A DNA stretch of 64,000 nucleotides from Sepioteuthis lessoniana. Its lineage: Eukaryota; Mollusca; Cephalopoda; Myopsida; Loliginidae. The notes beneath the pieces were generated by a model. That model was not told where the DNA came from. It did no database searches and worked only from the letters and a program-made list of their open reading frames with translations. Shown here piece by piece: positions 9,864 through 20,345 of this stretch. The position numbers and the translations under genes were made by a program. The stretch spans positions 36,588,332-36,652,331 of the forward strand of contig OY757939.1 in NCBI GenBank assembly GCA_963585895.1, given 5' to 3'. Each line of letters starts with the position of its first letter. Position 1 is the first letter of the stretch.

Positions 9864-9965
9864 GGCTTCTGTTCTTGAGATCTGGGAAGGGTGGATTAGT
9901 ACTTTATTGCCATTACTCCAAGGTCCACCCAGCAGGGTTTGGGTGAGTATAGTACATATAAGATA
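9864..9965 (+). mobile_element. SINE-B decayed centre
   Basis: TTATTGCCATTACTCC then AGGTCCACCC matches the central block of plus-oriented SINE-B copies (for example 35518-35545). Heavily diverged. Confidence 0.5.
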
Positions 9966-10413
9966 TATGTTATGCGTGGTTGAGGTATAATCCGTAACTA
10001 TTTTAGTCTGATATTTAACTTAGGCATTTGTTTATTTAGATGTTTTTTAGCAATTCATATCTTTTCCACCCTTTTCAAAGCTATGTTTTGAGGATCGTTT
10101 GGTTTGATGTTAAAGCCATTTGATGTCAGTGTTTGAAGATGTTTTATTCATTTATTTCAATGTGCTTTTATTATCGCTATGATATTGTCCAAAGCGTTTT
10201 CCTCCAATTCTTTCTATGATGGTGAATTTCGCATCTTTGATATAGTCGTGGGCGTTTAAGCGGAAATATTATATCATTAATTCGTTAAAATCTATAGATT
10301 TATTTGTCTCGTTGTTTAATCCAAAATATAATGACGATAATGACTTCGTAATATATTGCTTTTAACAGCGTGTACAATCCATTACATTTGTGCCTTTCGA
10401 CTTATAATCATGG

Positions 10414-10418
<5 letters not shown>
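9966..10418. other. No recognised gene
   Basis: AT-rich sequence. No repeat family recognised. Confidence 0.5.
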
Positions 10419-10453
<35 letters not shown>

Positions 10454-10640
10454 AATTTAATGGAGACTCAAACTCGGTTAAGTCGTCATAATAAATTTAT
10501 TTCGACGGAGAGTCATCCATAGACAGACTGCTTCGTTGTATGACAACTCTTTAGTGTGGCTAGACATGCGGGACACTTCAAACTGGGATCGAAATCCGCC
10601 TGACTTTACGCTAGACTTAGTATCTTACCGCTTAGCTATT
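10419..10640 (-). mobile_element. SINE-C copy, with upstream (TA)n
   Basis: From 10511 the plus strand reads AGTCATCCATAGACAGACTG and then TGGGATCGAAATCC, the reverse complement of the SINE-C tail and B box. The A-box region lies near 10620-10638. The (TA)n tract (10419-10449) is separated from the SINE by about 60 bp of other sequence. Confidence 0.7.
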
Positions 10641-10815
10641 TTAGCGGCCTGTGTCAGCTCGGGAATTATAACGCATTATGTATTAGCTTTCGTTTGTTTA
10701 CATTTTGCAGTATCGGATACCGGAGTGATCAATTTGTTAGAAGAGCTTTGCATTATGCGGGTGGCAGTTGTTAATTCCTTCGCCAGAGTGCTCAACACCC
10801 GAGAGGAGAGCGTAT

Positions 10816-10945
10816 ATATTGTCATCCACAGACAAATTGTTTCTTTGTATCTAAACTCTTCAGTTTGGCAAGACACGCAGGACGCTTGAAGCTGGGATCG
10901 AAATCCGCTAGACTTAGTATCTTACCGTTCAGCCATTTACAGCCG
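10816..10945 (-). mobile_element. SINE-C copy
   Basis: The plus strand shows GTCATCCACAGACAAATTG, then AAGCTGGGATCGAAATCC, then TATCTTACCGTTCAGCC: tail, B box and A box of SINE-C in minus orientation. The open frame 10536-10889 only spans these two copies and the spacer, and is not a gene. Confidence 0.75.
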
Positions 10946-10964
10946 AGGATTTAATAAGTAATTC

Positions 10965-11232
10965 ATATCAATTTGTTTTTAGACATCATTTCACTCCTTG
11001 TGAGTCTTTCACTGGAATCTAAGTGGCAGCAAGTTTCTTCAGGTCTCCAGGACTCTTCCCAGTATTCTAACCGATCTTAACACTGCTGTGTTCTGTATGG
11101 TTTCAATCGTTCTTTTGATCTCCAAATCTACCAGTGTCTTTTTTAAGCATTTGGGAAGAACTCTTAGTTCCCCAACAACCACTGGAACCACCATCCCCTC
11201 AATATACCACAGCTCTTTGAAAGTGTCCAAGT
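10965..11232 (-). pseudogene. nLTR-1 3' end fragment
   Basis: The minus frame reads DTFKELWYIEGMVVPVVVG, then LVDLEIKRTIETIQNTAVLR and SVRILGRVLET. This is the same C-terminal block as 3338-3620, followed by the CTGTCACTCAGACTCCAGTG-type non-coding end. Confidence 0.75.
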
Positions 11233-11274
11233 ATTAATTTATTTTTCGCTTTTTTCATTTTTACGCTGCCGTCC

Positions 11275-11440
11275 ACTGTAATAGCAAAATCCATTAGACG
11301 ATAAGTTCTTCATAGCTGGAGGGAGAAAAGTTGGATTCATGCCTTTCCCAAGATGAAATGCCAACAGCTTCCGTTAGGACTTGAACTCAGTTAACCATGT
11401 CCATTTTCTACAACGATAACCATTAAGTCAGTTCCATTTC
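11275..11440 (-). mobile_element. SINE-D head and centre
   Basis: The minus strand shows CTTAATGGTTATCGTTGTAG (A-box region), ACTGAGTTCAAGTCCTAAC (B box), then CTTGGGAAAGGCATGAATCC and CCTCCAGCTATG, the centre shared with SINE-A. It is truncated before its tail. Confidence 0.7.
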
Positions 11441-11905
11441 AAACAATTCAGGTTAGCAAAAGTACACTGTTTCAATTTCAAAAACAGTTCTATTCCAAAC
11501 AATTCATTTTAACATAAGTACACCATTTTAATGTCCAAAACAGCTCAATTTCGAACAATTCAGTTTAACATAATTATACAATTTAAATGTCAAAATAATT
11601 CTATTTCAAGCAATTCAGTATCAAAAGAGTTCTATTTCAAACAATTCAGTTTAACATAAATACACACTTTAGTTCTATTTGCACCATAGACAGGACCCTA
11701 CCAAGTGCTACTACACCGGGATAGAGTGGACCTGGGAGTGATGGCAATAAAGGGGTACTCTGCATTCTCCAGAGCTCCAGTATTACTGGAGCCTCAACAT
11801 CAGATTGTTTAGTGTCATAATCAGGACACTCGTTGGAGGCGGGGTTCTTACCCCACTGCAGAGATGTAGTCGATGTATTCTAAAGCCACAGTCGACTTGG
11901 CCAAA
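11441..11905 (-). mobile_element. SINE-B copy
   Basis: Several internal modules of about 45-55 bp (TTCTATTTCAAACAATTCAG, TTTAACATAAGTACAC) are followed by the CCATAGACAGGACCCTACCA block and the head GTGTCATAATCAGGACACTC. The module count differs between copies, so the internal part is an unstable minisatellite. Confidence 0.85.
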
Positions 11906-11911
11906 CAGTGA

Positions 11912-11980
11912 AATTATTTGACCCATAGTTGGTTGGGAGATAATAAGGTTAATAAATTTCTTTCCCAAGGGTATTAGTCC
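11912..11980 (-). mobile_element. SINE-A central fragment
   Basis: TTTGACCCATAGTTGGTTGG then TTTCCCAAGGGTATTAGTCC is the reverse complement of the SINE-A centre. It is wedged between two SINE-B head pieces. Confidence 0.6.
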
Positions 11981-12110
11981 GAAAACTCCAGCATTACTGG
12001 AGCCTTACCATCTGATTGTTTAGTGTCATATCTAGGACACTCGATGGGGTGGGGGTCTTACCTCTCTGCAGAGATTCAGTCGGTGTATTCTACAGCTCTA
12101 GTCCACATGG
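11981..12110 (-). mobile_element. SINE-B head fragment
   Basis: It repeats the CTCCAGCATTACTGGAGCC to CGGTGTATTCTACAGC head portion directly after the SINE-A piece. Confidence 0.8.
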
Positions 12111-12587
12111 CAAGGCAATGAAAGGATAATAGTATGAATGGAACTCGAACATGTGTGTGTATGTGTATGCGTGTGTGTGGTATGTGTGTGTGTGTGTTGA
12201 TGTCATAGTCATGGTTAAACGGACTCAGATCAATGACCTCTGTTTTGGCCTGAAAATTACCAAGATTTCTGGTCAAGCTTCACTTCGTGATATGAACATT
12301 GCCATTCCCAGCTAAAGGAATAAATTTCTTGCAAAATAGACTGAGATATTGATTTTTGCTATGAAGTATAAAAGTCTCATTTGACCTCATAAATGGCAGC
12401 ACTGATAAGATCAAAATCCACCTCTGAGGTCACTGGACGTCATTGAAGGTAGAATTAAATTGATATGTGGGAATAATTTGGAGGGTAAAATGAAGATAGG
12501 AAAGATGGTGTGGTCCTCGAAGATTAGTGTAGGTTACCAGAGGTCTATCCGAGATTAAAATAGCTTTCTTTCTGCCAAGCGCTTAAA
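12111..12587. other. No recognised gene
   Basis: A short (TG)n-rich stretch (about 12150-12200), then unassigned sequence. Confidence 0.5.
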
Positions 12588-12601
12588 GAATTATATATAT
12601 A

Positions 12602-12642
<41 letters not shown>
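12588..12642 (+). repeat. (TA)n microsatellite
   Basis: Nearly perfect TA repeat of about 55 bp. Confidence 0.95.
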
Positions 12643-12646
<4 letters not shown>

Positions 12647-12664
12647 GAGTGACCTTGACAAAAA

Positions 12665-12878
12665 TTGTATCTTTTTTGGTTTGGTTTTATGGCATATCAA
12701 CCAAATCCTGTTTATACACATCTATTAGATATATATATGGGATTTGTAAACACATTTTGTTGATTGCATTCTTAAATGAGCCTGAGCTCTTTTTTGCACT
12801 CAGTAAAAAGTATTGCTATATAACAGTTACAATTTGACATCAGTTATTTGTTTGCACACAGTTGTTCTATTTGACCCA
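12665..12878 (-). mobile_element. SINE-B variant tail
   Basis: TTTGGTTTGGTTTTATGGCA begins the shared 3' stem-loop on the minus strand. The following modules (TTTGTTTGCACACAGTTGT) are the variant type also seen at 23615-24068 and 63615-64000. It runs into the 28-bp minisatellite exactly at the TTTGACCCAT block. Confidence 0.65.
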
Positions 12879-13285
12879 TTAAGTCTCATTTTCTTGTTAA
12901 TCATCATTAAGTCTAATACCCTTGTTAATTATCACTAAGTCTAATTTTCTTGTTAATTATCCTTAAGTCTAATACGCGTGTTAATTATTATTAAATCTAA
13001 TTTTTTTGTTAATTATTATTAGGTCTGATGCTCTTGTTAATTATCGAAAAGTCCAATTTTCTTGTTAATTATTTGTAAGTCAAATGCTCTTGTTAATCAA
13101 CAATAAGTCTAATTTTTTACTTAATTAACATTAAGTCTAATGCTCTTGTTAATTATTATTAAGTCTAAATTTTTGTTAATTGCCATTTAGTCTAATTCTA
13201 TTGTTAATTATAACTGAGTCTAATTTTCTTGTTAATTATCATTGGGCCTAATTTTCCCGTTAATTACCATTAAGTCTAATCTTCA
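12878..13285 (+). repeat. 28-bp minisatellite, about 14 units
   Basis: Unit of the form ATTAAGTCTAATTTTCTTGT followed by TAATTATC, period 28 bp (starts at 12878, 12906, 12934 and so on). Units are 75-95% alike by eye. It starts within SINE-B sequence (TTTGACCC-ATTAAGTC) and ends at an nLTR-1 fragment. Confidence 0.93.
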
Positions 13286-13500
13286 GGCTGGGATTTGGGG
13301 ATTCGTTTTTATTTCAAAATCCCAGAGGATCTTATGTTTTATTCTTTAGGACGGATTCTGGTTTGTGTGTATCGCGTTTGGTAGTATGGTCAAATTTTAA
13401 TCTCTTGCACAATTCTAAGTGGATCAACTTTCCCATCCAGTCATGCCTAATCTTGTACTCTTTTATTACTATTACCCATCTTGGTAACAAAAACTTACAA
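13264..13500 (-). pseudogene. nLTR-1 fragment
   Basis: The minus frame gives EYKIRHDWMGKLIHLELCK, KRLKFDHTTKRDTHKPESVL, homologous to the same region at 3690-3800. The frame continues into the HHR-5 motif, which is unrelated. Confidence 0.7.
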
Positions 13501-13538
13501 CGTTTCGGCCATCGTGCTCTCCAGCCTTCCTCAGGTGC
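13493..13538 (-). other. HHR-5-like stem-loop
   Basis: On the minus strand: CAC, CTGAGGA, A, GGCT..GGCC stem, GAAACGTT. It shares the architecture of the 1234-1278 motif. The extra A and G at position 7 of the core argue against strong activity. Confidence 0.45.
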
Positions 13539-13721
13539 CTTTTGTCGCAGCAGAAAATTCTTCTGAGTCATTATTTTACTCACAGCAAGTTTTTCACATC
13601 ATAGATTTTGACTAATATTTTATATGATTGGCCTTTTTGTCACATACACCCGGGTCGTCCATCTAAGACAGCGAGGAAACTCAAACCCTATTTGCTTTGA
13701 AGAAACATGGTTTGTTTAATT

Positions 13722-14172
13722 TTGGTTTGGTTTTATGGCACATACAACTCTTGTAGGTTATTTAATGCCAAATCCATTTTTTATTCATATAGAGTTCTAT
13801 TTCAAACAATTCAGTTTAGCATAAGCACATACCTTAAATGTCAGAACAGTTTTGTTTCAAGCAATTCACTTTAGCAAAAGTACACAGTTTAGTTCTATTT
13901 GACTCATAGATAGGACCCTATCAGGTACTACCACTTCAGACAACGGTGGTGGACCTGGGAGCGATGGCAATGAAAGGGATGCTTTACATTCCCCAAAGCT
14001 CTTGCATTACTGGAGCCTCACCATCAGATTGCTTAGTGTCATATCTAGGACACTCATTGCAGTCGGTATATTCTATAGCCCCTGCCGATTGGGCCACAGA
14101 ACACTAGTTGGGGGAGTCTTATCCTTTTGCAGAGATGCTGTCGGTGTATTCTACATCCCAAGCCGACTGGAC
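13722..14172 (-). mobile_element. SINE-B copy
   Basis: It runs from TTTGGTTTGGTTTTATGGCA (3' stem-loop end) through AATTCAG modules to the head. The head carries two partial copies of the GTCGGTATATTCTATAGCCC block (14061 and 14139), a short internal duplication. Confidence 0.85.
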
Positions 14173-14287
14173 AAGAAAAGACTAAGTTGAATGTACTTGT
14201 TGCTCAATTGGTGTTCGTAGGAAACACTCAGTTAAAATCTAAACAATTGTCTAAGTTAGCTCGCTAACCAGAGCACTATTAGAAGTG

Positions 14288-14492
14288 CTCAAGAAAGAAA
14301 GAAATAAAGAAAAAAGAAAAAAGAAAGAAAAGAGAAAGAAAGGCGAGAGAAAGAAAAAAAGGAATATCGAAAGTTAATAAACAGAAGAAAGAAAGAAACA
14401 TGAAAAAAAAAAAAAAAAAAAAGGAAGGGAGAAAGAAGAAAAAAAAGGGAAATTGTTGAACAAAATAAAATAAAATAAGATGAAAATAAATT

Positions 14493-14532
<40 letters not shown>

Positions 14533-15200
14533 AAAAGGAGGATTAATAAACAAAAGAAAGAAATAAAGAGATAAGAGAAATTAATTTAAAAAAATGAAAA
14601 AGGAAAGAAAGAACAATAGAAACAAAGAAATGAACGCCTGGAATTCGATAATGAAAAAAAGGAAAAGAAGGAAGAATGAAAAATTGTATGGATTTGAATT
14701 GGTAAAAAATAAAAAAAAAGGAAAGAGAAGCAAGAAATTAAAAAGAAAAAAGAAGGAAAGACAGTTGTATGAAATTACATGAGACAAATAAAGAAAGAAA
14801 GAATAAATGTATGAAATAAGAAAAAATATCTTGAATTAAATTCAACAGTGAAAAGAAAGAAAGGACGGAAGAACGAAAGAAGTAAGAAAGAAAAATTAAA
14901 TTGAAAAAACTGCGAAGAAAGAAAGAAAGAAAGAATTGTTTGGAATGTAATTTGACAATAAAGAGAAAGAAAGAAAGAAAGAAAGAAAAAAGAAAAAAGA
15001 AAGAATTGCCTGGAATTGAATTTGACAATAAAGAGAAAGAAAGAAAGAAAGAAAGAAAGAAAAAAAGAAAAAAAGAAAGAATTGTCTGGAATTGAATTTG
15101 ACAATGAAGAGAAAGAAAGAAAGAAAGAAAGAAAGAAATAATCGTCTGGGATTGAATTTGACTACAAAGAGACAGAAAGAAAGAAAGAAAGAAAAATTTA
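14288..15200 (+). repeat. GAAA-rich tract with embedded minisatellite
   Basis: About 0.9 kb of G/A-rich sequence. Between 14935 and 15175 a unit containing GGAATTGAATTTGACAATAA followed by (GAAA)n repeats four times. Long frames on both strands here (14594-15250) are artefacts of composition. Confidence 0.93.
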
Positions 15201-15207
15201 TTGGTAT

Positions 15208-15230
15208 TATATATATATATATATATATAC
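15208..15230 (+). repeat. (TA)n microsatellite
   Basis: Short perfect TA run at the end of the GAAA tract. Confidence 0.9.
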
Positions 15231-15777
15231 TTTAAAAATATCGTTCCCAAATCGATGGTAAGACATATCGAAATATTTGAGGGAAATGACCAGAGTTGTA
15301 TCGATGTTTATTTCAGTTGGCTTAACCCATATCCATGTTGTGGATTTCGAACGCGGGCTTTTAAAGGTCGGTGTACCATCTCAGATATATCTATATATGG
15401 ATTTAGATACCTGCATATATCTCAGCCCCAACAGAGAGAAAAAAAAAAGACAAAGAATTATTGAAAATGAGAGAACGAAATAAATACGTGACACCCTCTC
15501 CACCAAATATTTCACACCGTCTTTCTTTGCTTTCCAGGGCCAGCAATTTGGATTCTTACTGTTTCAGAATATCGTTAGAATAGACATCAATGCTTCCTCC
15601 ATCAATAAAATCAGTAAATAGGATATAAACGTGTAACATCGATCGATAAAAGAATTCGGTGAACTTAGGGTAAAATATTGCTCTAGGAGTTCCGTTCACC
15701 AATGTCCTGAAATATATATTTAAAAAAATCTGATATAAAATATGTATTTATTCTTCTCTTTCCGTCAAAATAAGGAT
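15231..15777. other. No recognised gene
   Basis: Contains GATTTCGAACGCGGGC near 15341, weakly B-box-like, but no paired A box was convincing. Confidence 0.4.
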
Positions 15778-15965
15778 GCAACACAGGGTTATAACTAAGC
15801 GGAGCACAACTGGTTTGAATCTAGAGTTTTCCTCCTCCTCCTAGTTCGGTTGCCATACAGCCTAGTCTGTCCTACCATTTACCTATAGTTCCTGGGATAA
15901 TAGTTGGCAATGTGAAATGGCAAGTCTTCATACTGGATTTGAACTCGGGGTTGTATAGCCATAAA
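15778..15965 (-). mobile_element. SINE-D copy
   Basis: The minus strand reads CCGAGTTCAAATCCAG (B box), a diverged centre, the GGAGGAAAACTCTAGATTCA block, and the start of the tail (CTCCGCTTAGTTATAACC). The order matches 31240-31530. Confidence 0.65.
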
Positions 15966-16565
15966 GATATCAATCACAACAGTAATACAAATACATATAC
16001 AAATATAGGCGGACTCTTTCGTTTCAGATTCGAACGGTTTATTAATTTCTAGCTTCGGTCCATGGCGACACGAAGAGACACAATTCTTAAAAGCCTATGC
16101 TAACCATACTATGCTGACCCCACTCCAACGCGCGGTGCATATTGTGATGTTTAAGATCTCAATTCAGCTCTGCTGATCGAGATCCGGAAAATTCAACCGC
16201 ACGCCTCAATGGTAGAAAACTCAACTGCACCTTCAACGGTCGAAACTATCGTCTTTTCAAAATCCTCAAATTCTCAGGACCATCTCTTCTGGGCATGACG
16301 TCATCCATACTCCAGTCCCATTTCCTGTCTGGTGTTTATTATGACAGATGATGATTGTCATATCATTTCCGCACGGGCGTAAGACTGCACCATCTGACTA
16401 TGCACCTGGACTAAGAGACCTGAGTAGTTCAAAGCCTTACCGAACAAAATAATAAGATATAATTAACGAAAAATGATTCATATAAAAAATCATTTCCTTA
16501 ATTATATAACGTCGGTTCTTCCAGGCCATATTTCTACGACGATACGTTCTGTAAAATATCGTGAC
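15966..16565. other. Unassigned, GC-richer interval
   Basis: Less AT-rich than its surroundings (for example 16120-16210, 16360-16420). It could be an unrecognised LTR or SINE body, but no partner copy was found in the window. Confidence 0.35.
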
Positions 16566-16578
16566 GACTGCGTACATG

Positions 16579-16823
16579 GGGGTGTCCTCGTGGTGTTATG
16601 GTTAAAGCGATGGACGGTGGAATCGTCGTAAGCGAGTTCGAATTCCAGCCGCGCTATAACATTCACTTTCGGACAAATACGTTTGGGAGAGTTATGAAGC
16701 CCCTAATCCTCCCAGCCATGGGTTAAATAGTACCATAACTGTTCTTCTCGAAGGATGGATTTGGCATTAAATAACCTACAAAGGTTGCAATGCCATTAAA
16801 AAAAGAATCCGAATCCGAAATCT
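16579..16823 (+). mobile_element. SINE-A, full length, 13-bp target duplication
   Basis: Head GGGTGTCCTCGTGGTGTTAT with A box, B box GAGTTCGAATTCCAGCC, central CCCAGCCATGGGTTAAATAG, then the stem-loop GGCATTAAATAACCTAC, AAAGGTTGCAATGCC and an A run. GACTG(C/T)GTACATG flanks it at 16566-16578 and 16824-16836. This defines the family length as about 245 bp including the A tail. Confidence 0.92.
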
Positions 16824-16836
16824 GACTGTGTACATG

Positions 16837-17160
16837 AGCAGCTACCTTTAATGTCGCATGACTCAACATAGAGCAACATACATCAACACATACATATATT
16901 TGTATAATATCAAAACAAAATATTTAGAGGATTTAATTGTTTATTTGTGAATAATATGAAAAATTTTGATTTTTTAAAACCATCTTCAGGGAGATATTCG
17001 TATATGATGTTATAATGTCTCCTCTGAAAATTTTTTTCAACTCAAAAGCAAAAGGGAAAAAAAGATGAAAATTCTTAGCGTTCTATTATCACGTTATGGC
17101 CCTGGAAGGGGTCGCAAAGAGAACAAAACACCACTGTTATAGTATAGGATTATATTTACA
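16837..17160. other. No recognised gene
   Basis: AT-rich sequence. Nothing recognised. Confidence 0.45.
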
Positions 17161-17176
17161 AGAACAGAGGATGGTT

Positions 17177-17304
17177 GTAATTTACTAAGCATTCTACTTA
17201 GATGTGGCACAAGGCCATACGAAAGGGGCACCCAGTGAGACTCAAACTCACTCGTGTAGGTTTGCTAGTCGAGCTTGCTAACCATTACACTACCAGAGGC
17301 GCCT
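17177..17304 (-). mobile_element. SINE-F, single copy, 16-bp target duplication
   Basis: A 128-bp tRNA-like unit identical in plan to the array at 9047-9660. It is flanked by AGAACAGA(G/A)GATGGTT at 17161-17176 and 17305-17320. This shows that the unit is itself retrotransposed and not merely a satellite monomer. Confidence 0.9.
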
Positions 17305-17320
17305 AGAACAGAAGATGGTT

Positions 17321-17707
17321 ACAAGAACATAAGACGGTAAGCTAGTTCGCTTAACCGCGCGGGGGCGAGGTTAGCTTCCGGATCTAGTCTGACTTCGTAT
17401 TGCTGCGTCTTCCGGTATTTATGGAGGGTGGTTGAGTCCATTAGTAGGTGATTCCGCCACAACAAATCATTATCATTATCATGGATATTTGTGATAATGA
17501 TAACAGTTGTCTATCTGAATTTTATCCAGCTATCAATCAGACAGTTATGGTATGTTGGTGAATAGACATAAAATATACAAGGCTATACATCTGTATATAT
17601 AATCCGCTTTGTTTGTTTGCTTGCTACCAATGGGATCTTAACCTAATCGGCAAATCATGAAAAAGCTTGGCAAGTGAATTCCTTTCATGTCAAGGAGTGT
17701 TTTAATG
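17321..17707. other. No recognised gene
   Basis: The CGTCTTCCGGTATTTATGGA stretch (about 17406) recalls LTR ends, but no partner was found. Confidence 0.4.
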
Positions 17708-17711
17708 GTAA

Positions 17712-18221
17712 TGTTGCATAGTCACAACCATGATACATATACAACTATACACATATACATGTAGAAACATAGTCAACTCAATAATGACGAACGGACACTG
17801 TTCTTTGGAAAAATATACCCCTCACACTTTATTCGAAATGGTTGCGAAAAGGTTACGAAAGGGTTATGTGTGAGAGGTGAGTTGGAGACTGAACAGAGAC
17901 TGCAACATATTGACCCCCAATTCCTCTGTCTTTAGCAGCACTTCTTTCTCGTTCTGCTGGGCTGCTTAACTGGGGGCCCTGAAGGCCCAGCCCTCTGCTG
18001 AGAGCTGGTTCTCACTGCTTCGAACTGCAACAACTGACTCCAAACTAACTGAACCTGTCTGTGGCCCCGGGTTATATAATTGTTTGACATCCACCTGCTT
18101 CTTGTGGGCGTCACATCTGCACCCAATTCAACCCATCCACAGTCAAGGTTATACCCTGATATCTTCGACCGGATGCACCTCTTCCTTGATCAACGGCTGG
18201 GTCGCAGGTCAATATGTTACA
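17712..18221 (+). mobile_element. Solo LTR-1, copy a
   Basis: Begins TGTTGCATAG and ends TATGTTACA. Flanked by 4-bp GTAA at 17708-17711 and 18222-18225. Shared landmarks with the other LTR-1 copies are CACACTTTATTC, GAGTTGGAGACTGAACAG, CAACATATTGACCCCC, the TTATATAATTG TATA-like box and the terminal GTCAATAT. No internal coding region is present, so it is a solo LTR left by recombination. The class (Gypsy or BEL) cannot be told from the LTR alone. Confidence 0.85.
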
Positions 18222-18225
18222 GTAA

Positions 18226-18892
18226 TTGTTGGTAGTGGGGAAGATATTTCTTACCCTAGGGGTGCCTGGAATATTTTGACTTCAAATTGATCAGGAAATT
18301 GTAATTTGTCCAGAAAGCAAATAAAATTGGCATCTGCGGGAGTGTTCCCACCCTATAGAACTGTTTGGAAAAAATTAATCAGAAAGGTCTGAATGTATCG
18401 AAAGTGAATAAAATTGAGTGGAAGTTAGGAATGAAATAAAAAAAAAGCCTGAGGATACATGCCAAATTTTTAGTACCCTTTTATATTGTAATAGATAGAT
18501 AAAATATTTTGATTATACATCATTATAGTTATCATACTTGATAAGATGAAAGATAATAGTTTAAATTTTTCTATCATCTTTTCTTGGACTTGCATCAATG
18601 AAAGACGGCTGCCTATTTTATACAATTCTTAATTCGACATTTTAAATGTGTATCTGAATTTAATTTTGATAATTTTAGTCAATTGGTTTTCGAAATTTTT
18701 TTTATCTAATTTTATTTATCTGTTCATTTCTAGTCAAAAGATTTTTTCTAAAAAGAGTAATGTATTTCTTATGGTTTTAAAATTTAATTAGAAATCTTAA
18801 AAGAATTGATAATTAAAAAAAATTCTCATGTGTAACGTTTCGAACATTTCTTTAGAATTTTTCATTAAAAACTAAAATATTATTTTATTCAT
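18226..18892. other. No recognised gene, AT-rich
   Basis: Very AT-rich. A stretch near 18296-18330 (GTCCAGAAAGCAAATAAAATTG) resembles 57295-57320, so an unnamed low-copy repeat is possible. Confidence 0.4.
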
Positions 18893-19635
18893 TTGAGAGT
18901 TTGGTTTCTCACAGAAGTTTGAGTGACTGCAAGTCTCCTCATGTCTCCAGGACTCTTCTCAGTATTCGGGCCGATCTCAACAATGCTGTAGTTCGGATAG
19001 TTTCCACTTGTTCTCTTATTTCCAAATCTTCCAGTCCTTGTATCAATCCTTTGGTGACTGTACCAAGAGCACCAATTACAATTGGTATCACGGTCACTTT
19101 CTTGTTCCATAGTTTTTTTCAATTCCTCAGCAAAGTCCCGGTACTTATGCTTCATTTCGCTTTCTTTCAATTCTACTTTGTGGTCAGCCGAGACAACAAA
19201 GTCCACAACTCGGCAAATTGTCTTCTTTTTGTTCACTATCATTAAGTCTGGTAGTCTGGCCGGGATTAGCTGATCCGTTTATATCTCAAAATTCCTGAGC
19301 AGTTTGTGCCTCACATTCTCCAGGAGAGATTCTGGGCTGTGCATATATCATCTGTTCGTATAGTCAAACTTCAATTTCTTGCAGAATTCCCAGTGGAACA
19401 TCTTCCCCACATAGTCGTGTCAAGTCTTATACTCTTCCTGAGCTAATTCGCCGCATTCACATATTATGTGATAGGTTGTTTCATCTCTATTAACACATAA
19501 CCGACATTTGCTATTTTTTGCATCTTATCTATTTTTGCTTTAATATAATTGGTCCTTATGGTGTTATTTTGTGCTGCTATCAAAAGATATCCAGTTTCTC
19601 TTTTAAGGTTTCCCTTTTTTAGCTACGTCCAAGTA

Positions 19636-19645
<10 letters not shown>
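18893..19645 (-). pseudogene. nLTR-1 C-terminal region, long copy
   Basis: Minus-strand order: AELAQEEYKT-like segment, KFDYTNR-type block, RPDLMIVNKKKTICRVVDF, VVSADHKVELKESEMKHKY, FAEELKKTMEQ, then the 3' non-coding end with CACTCAAACTTC. This copy keeps PDL followed 14 residues later by VDFVV, so the restriction-like endonuclease pattern is intact here. Stops and frameshifts are present in the larger reading frame. Confidence 0.75.

Positions 19646-19668
<23 letters not shown>
19637..19668 (-). repeat. (AAT)n tail between two nLTR-1 copies
   Basis: About 10 ATT units on the plus strand. It is the tail of the next nLTR-1 copy (19662 onward, minus), as at 3622-3643. Confidence 0.85.
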
Positions 19669-20343
19669 TCATTCCTCGTGAGTTCTTCACACCTGGGTTA
19701 GTTGGTGGTATTTCACTGGAGTCTGAGTGACAGCAAGTTGCTTCTGGTCTCCGGGACTATTCCCCGTATTCTAGTGGTCTGGAGAATGCATTCGTCTGGA
19801 AAATCTTGCTTCTCCCTCCGATTCCTAACTCTTCCAGTCCCTATTCCAGACCTTTGGGAATCGTTTCAAGTGCGCCACTCTCAATTGGTATTACCGTCAC
19901 CTTCATGTCTTACGGCTTGTCTCTTTTTTTTCACTTTCTTTGATTTTCAATCGGTAATCCGCTAGGACGGCAAAATCCATTATATGGCAAGTTCTCTTTC
20001 TTTTTTTGTGTGTGAATTATCCCATCGTCTGGTCTTCTGGCCGGTATTCGGTGATCAGTTTGTATCTCAAATTTCCAGAGAATTTTATGCATCTCATTCT
20101 CTATGACTTATTTTGGTTTGTGCATATACCGTTTGGTAGTATGGTCAAATTTCAATTTCTTGCACGATTCCCTCTGGATCACCTTCTCCACTCAGTCGTG
20201 TCTTATATTTCTTTTGAGATAATTTGCTACACTCGCTTATGAGAAGAATCGTTTCGGCTTTATTATTACATATCTACATTTGTTATTCGAATGCACATAA
20301 TCGATTTTCGCTTTAATATAACTGGTCCTTATAGCGTTCTTTT
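19662..20343 (-). pseudogene. nLTR-1 copy, continued beyond SINE-B
   Basis: Same order as 18893-19645 on the minus strand. Sequence resumes at 20888 (TTTTGTGCTGCGATTAAG) after a nested SINE-B. The matching unbroken sequence in the first copy is TTATTTTGTGCTGCTATCAA at 19564. Frameshifts are present. It sits head to tail with the preceding copy. Confidence 0.75.
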
Positions 20344-20345
20344 GT

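Noticed and set aside
10536..10889. 117-codon frame as a gene
   Set aside because: It spans two minus-strand SINE-C copies and the spacer.
14594..15250. Lys/Glu frame and its Phe/Leu mirror
   Set aside because: GAAA repeat read on both strands.
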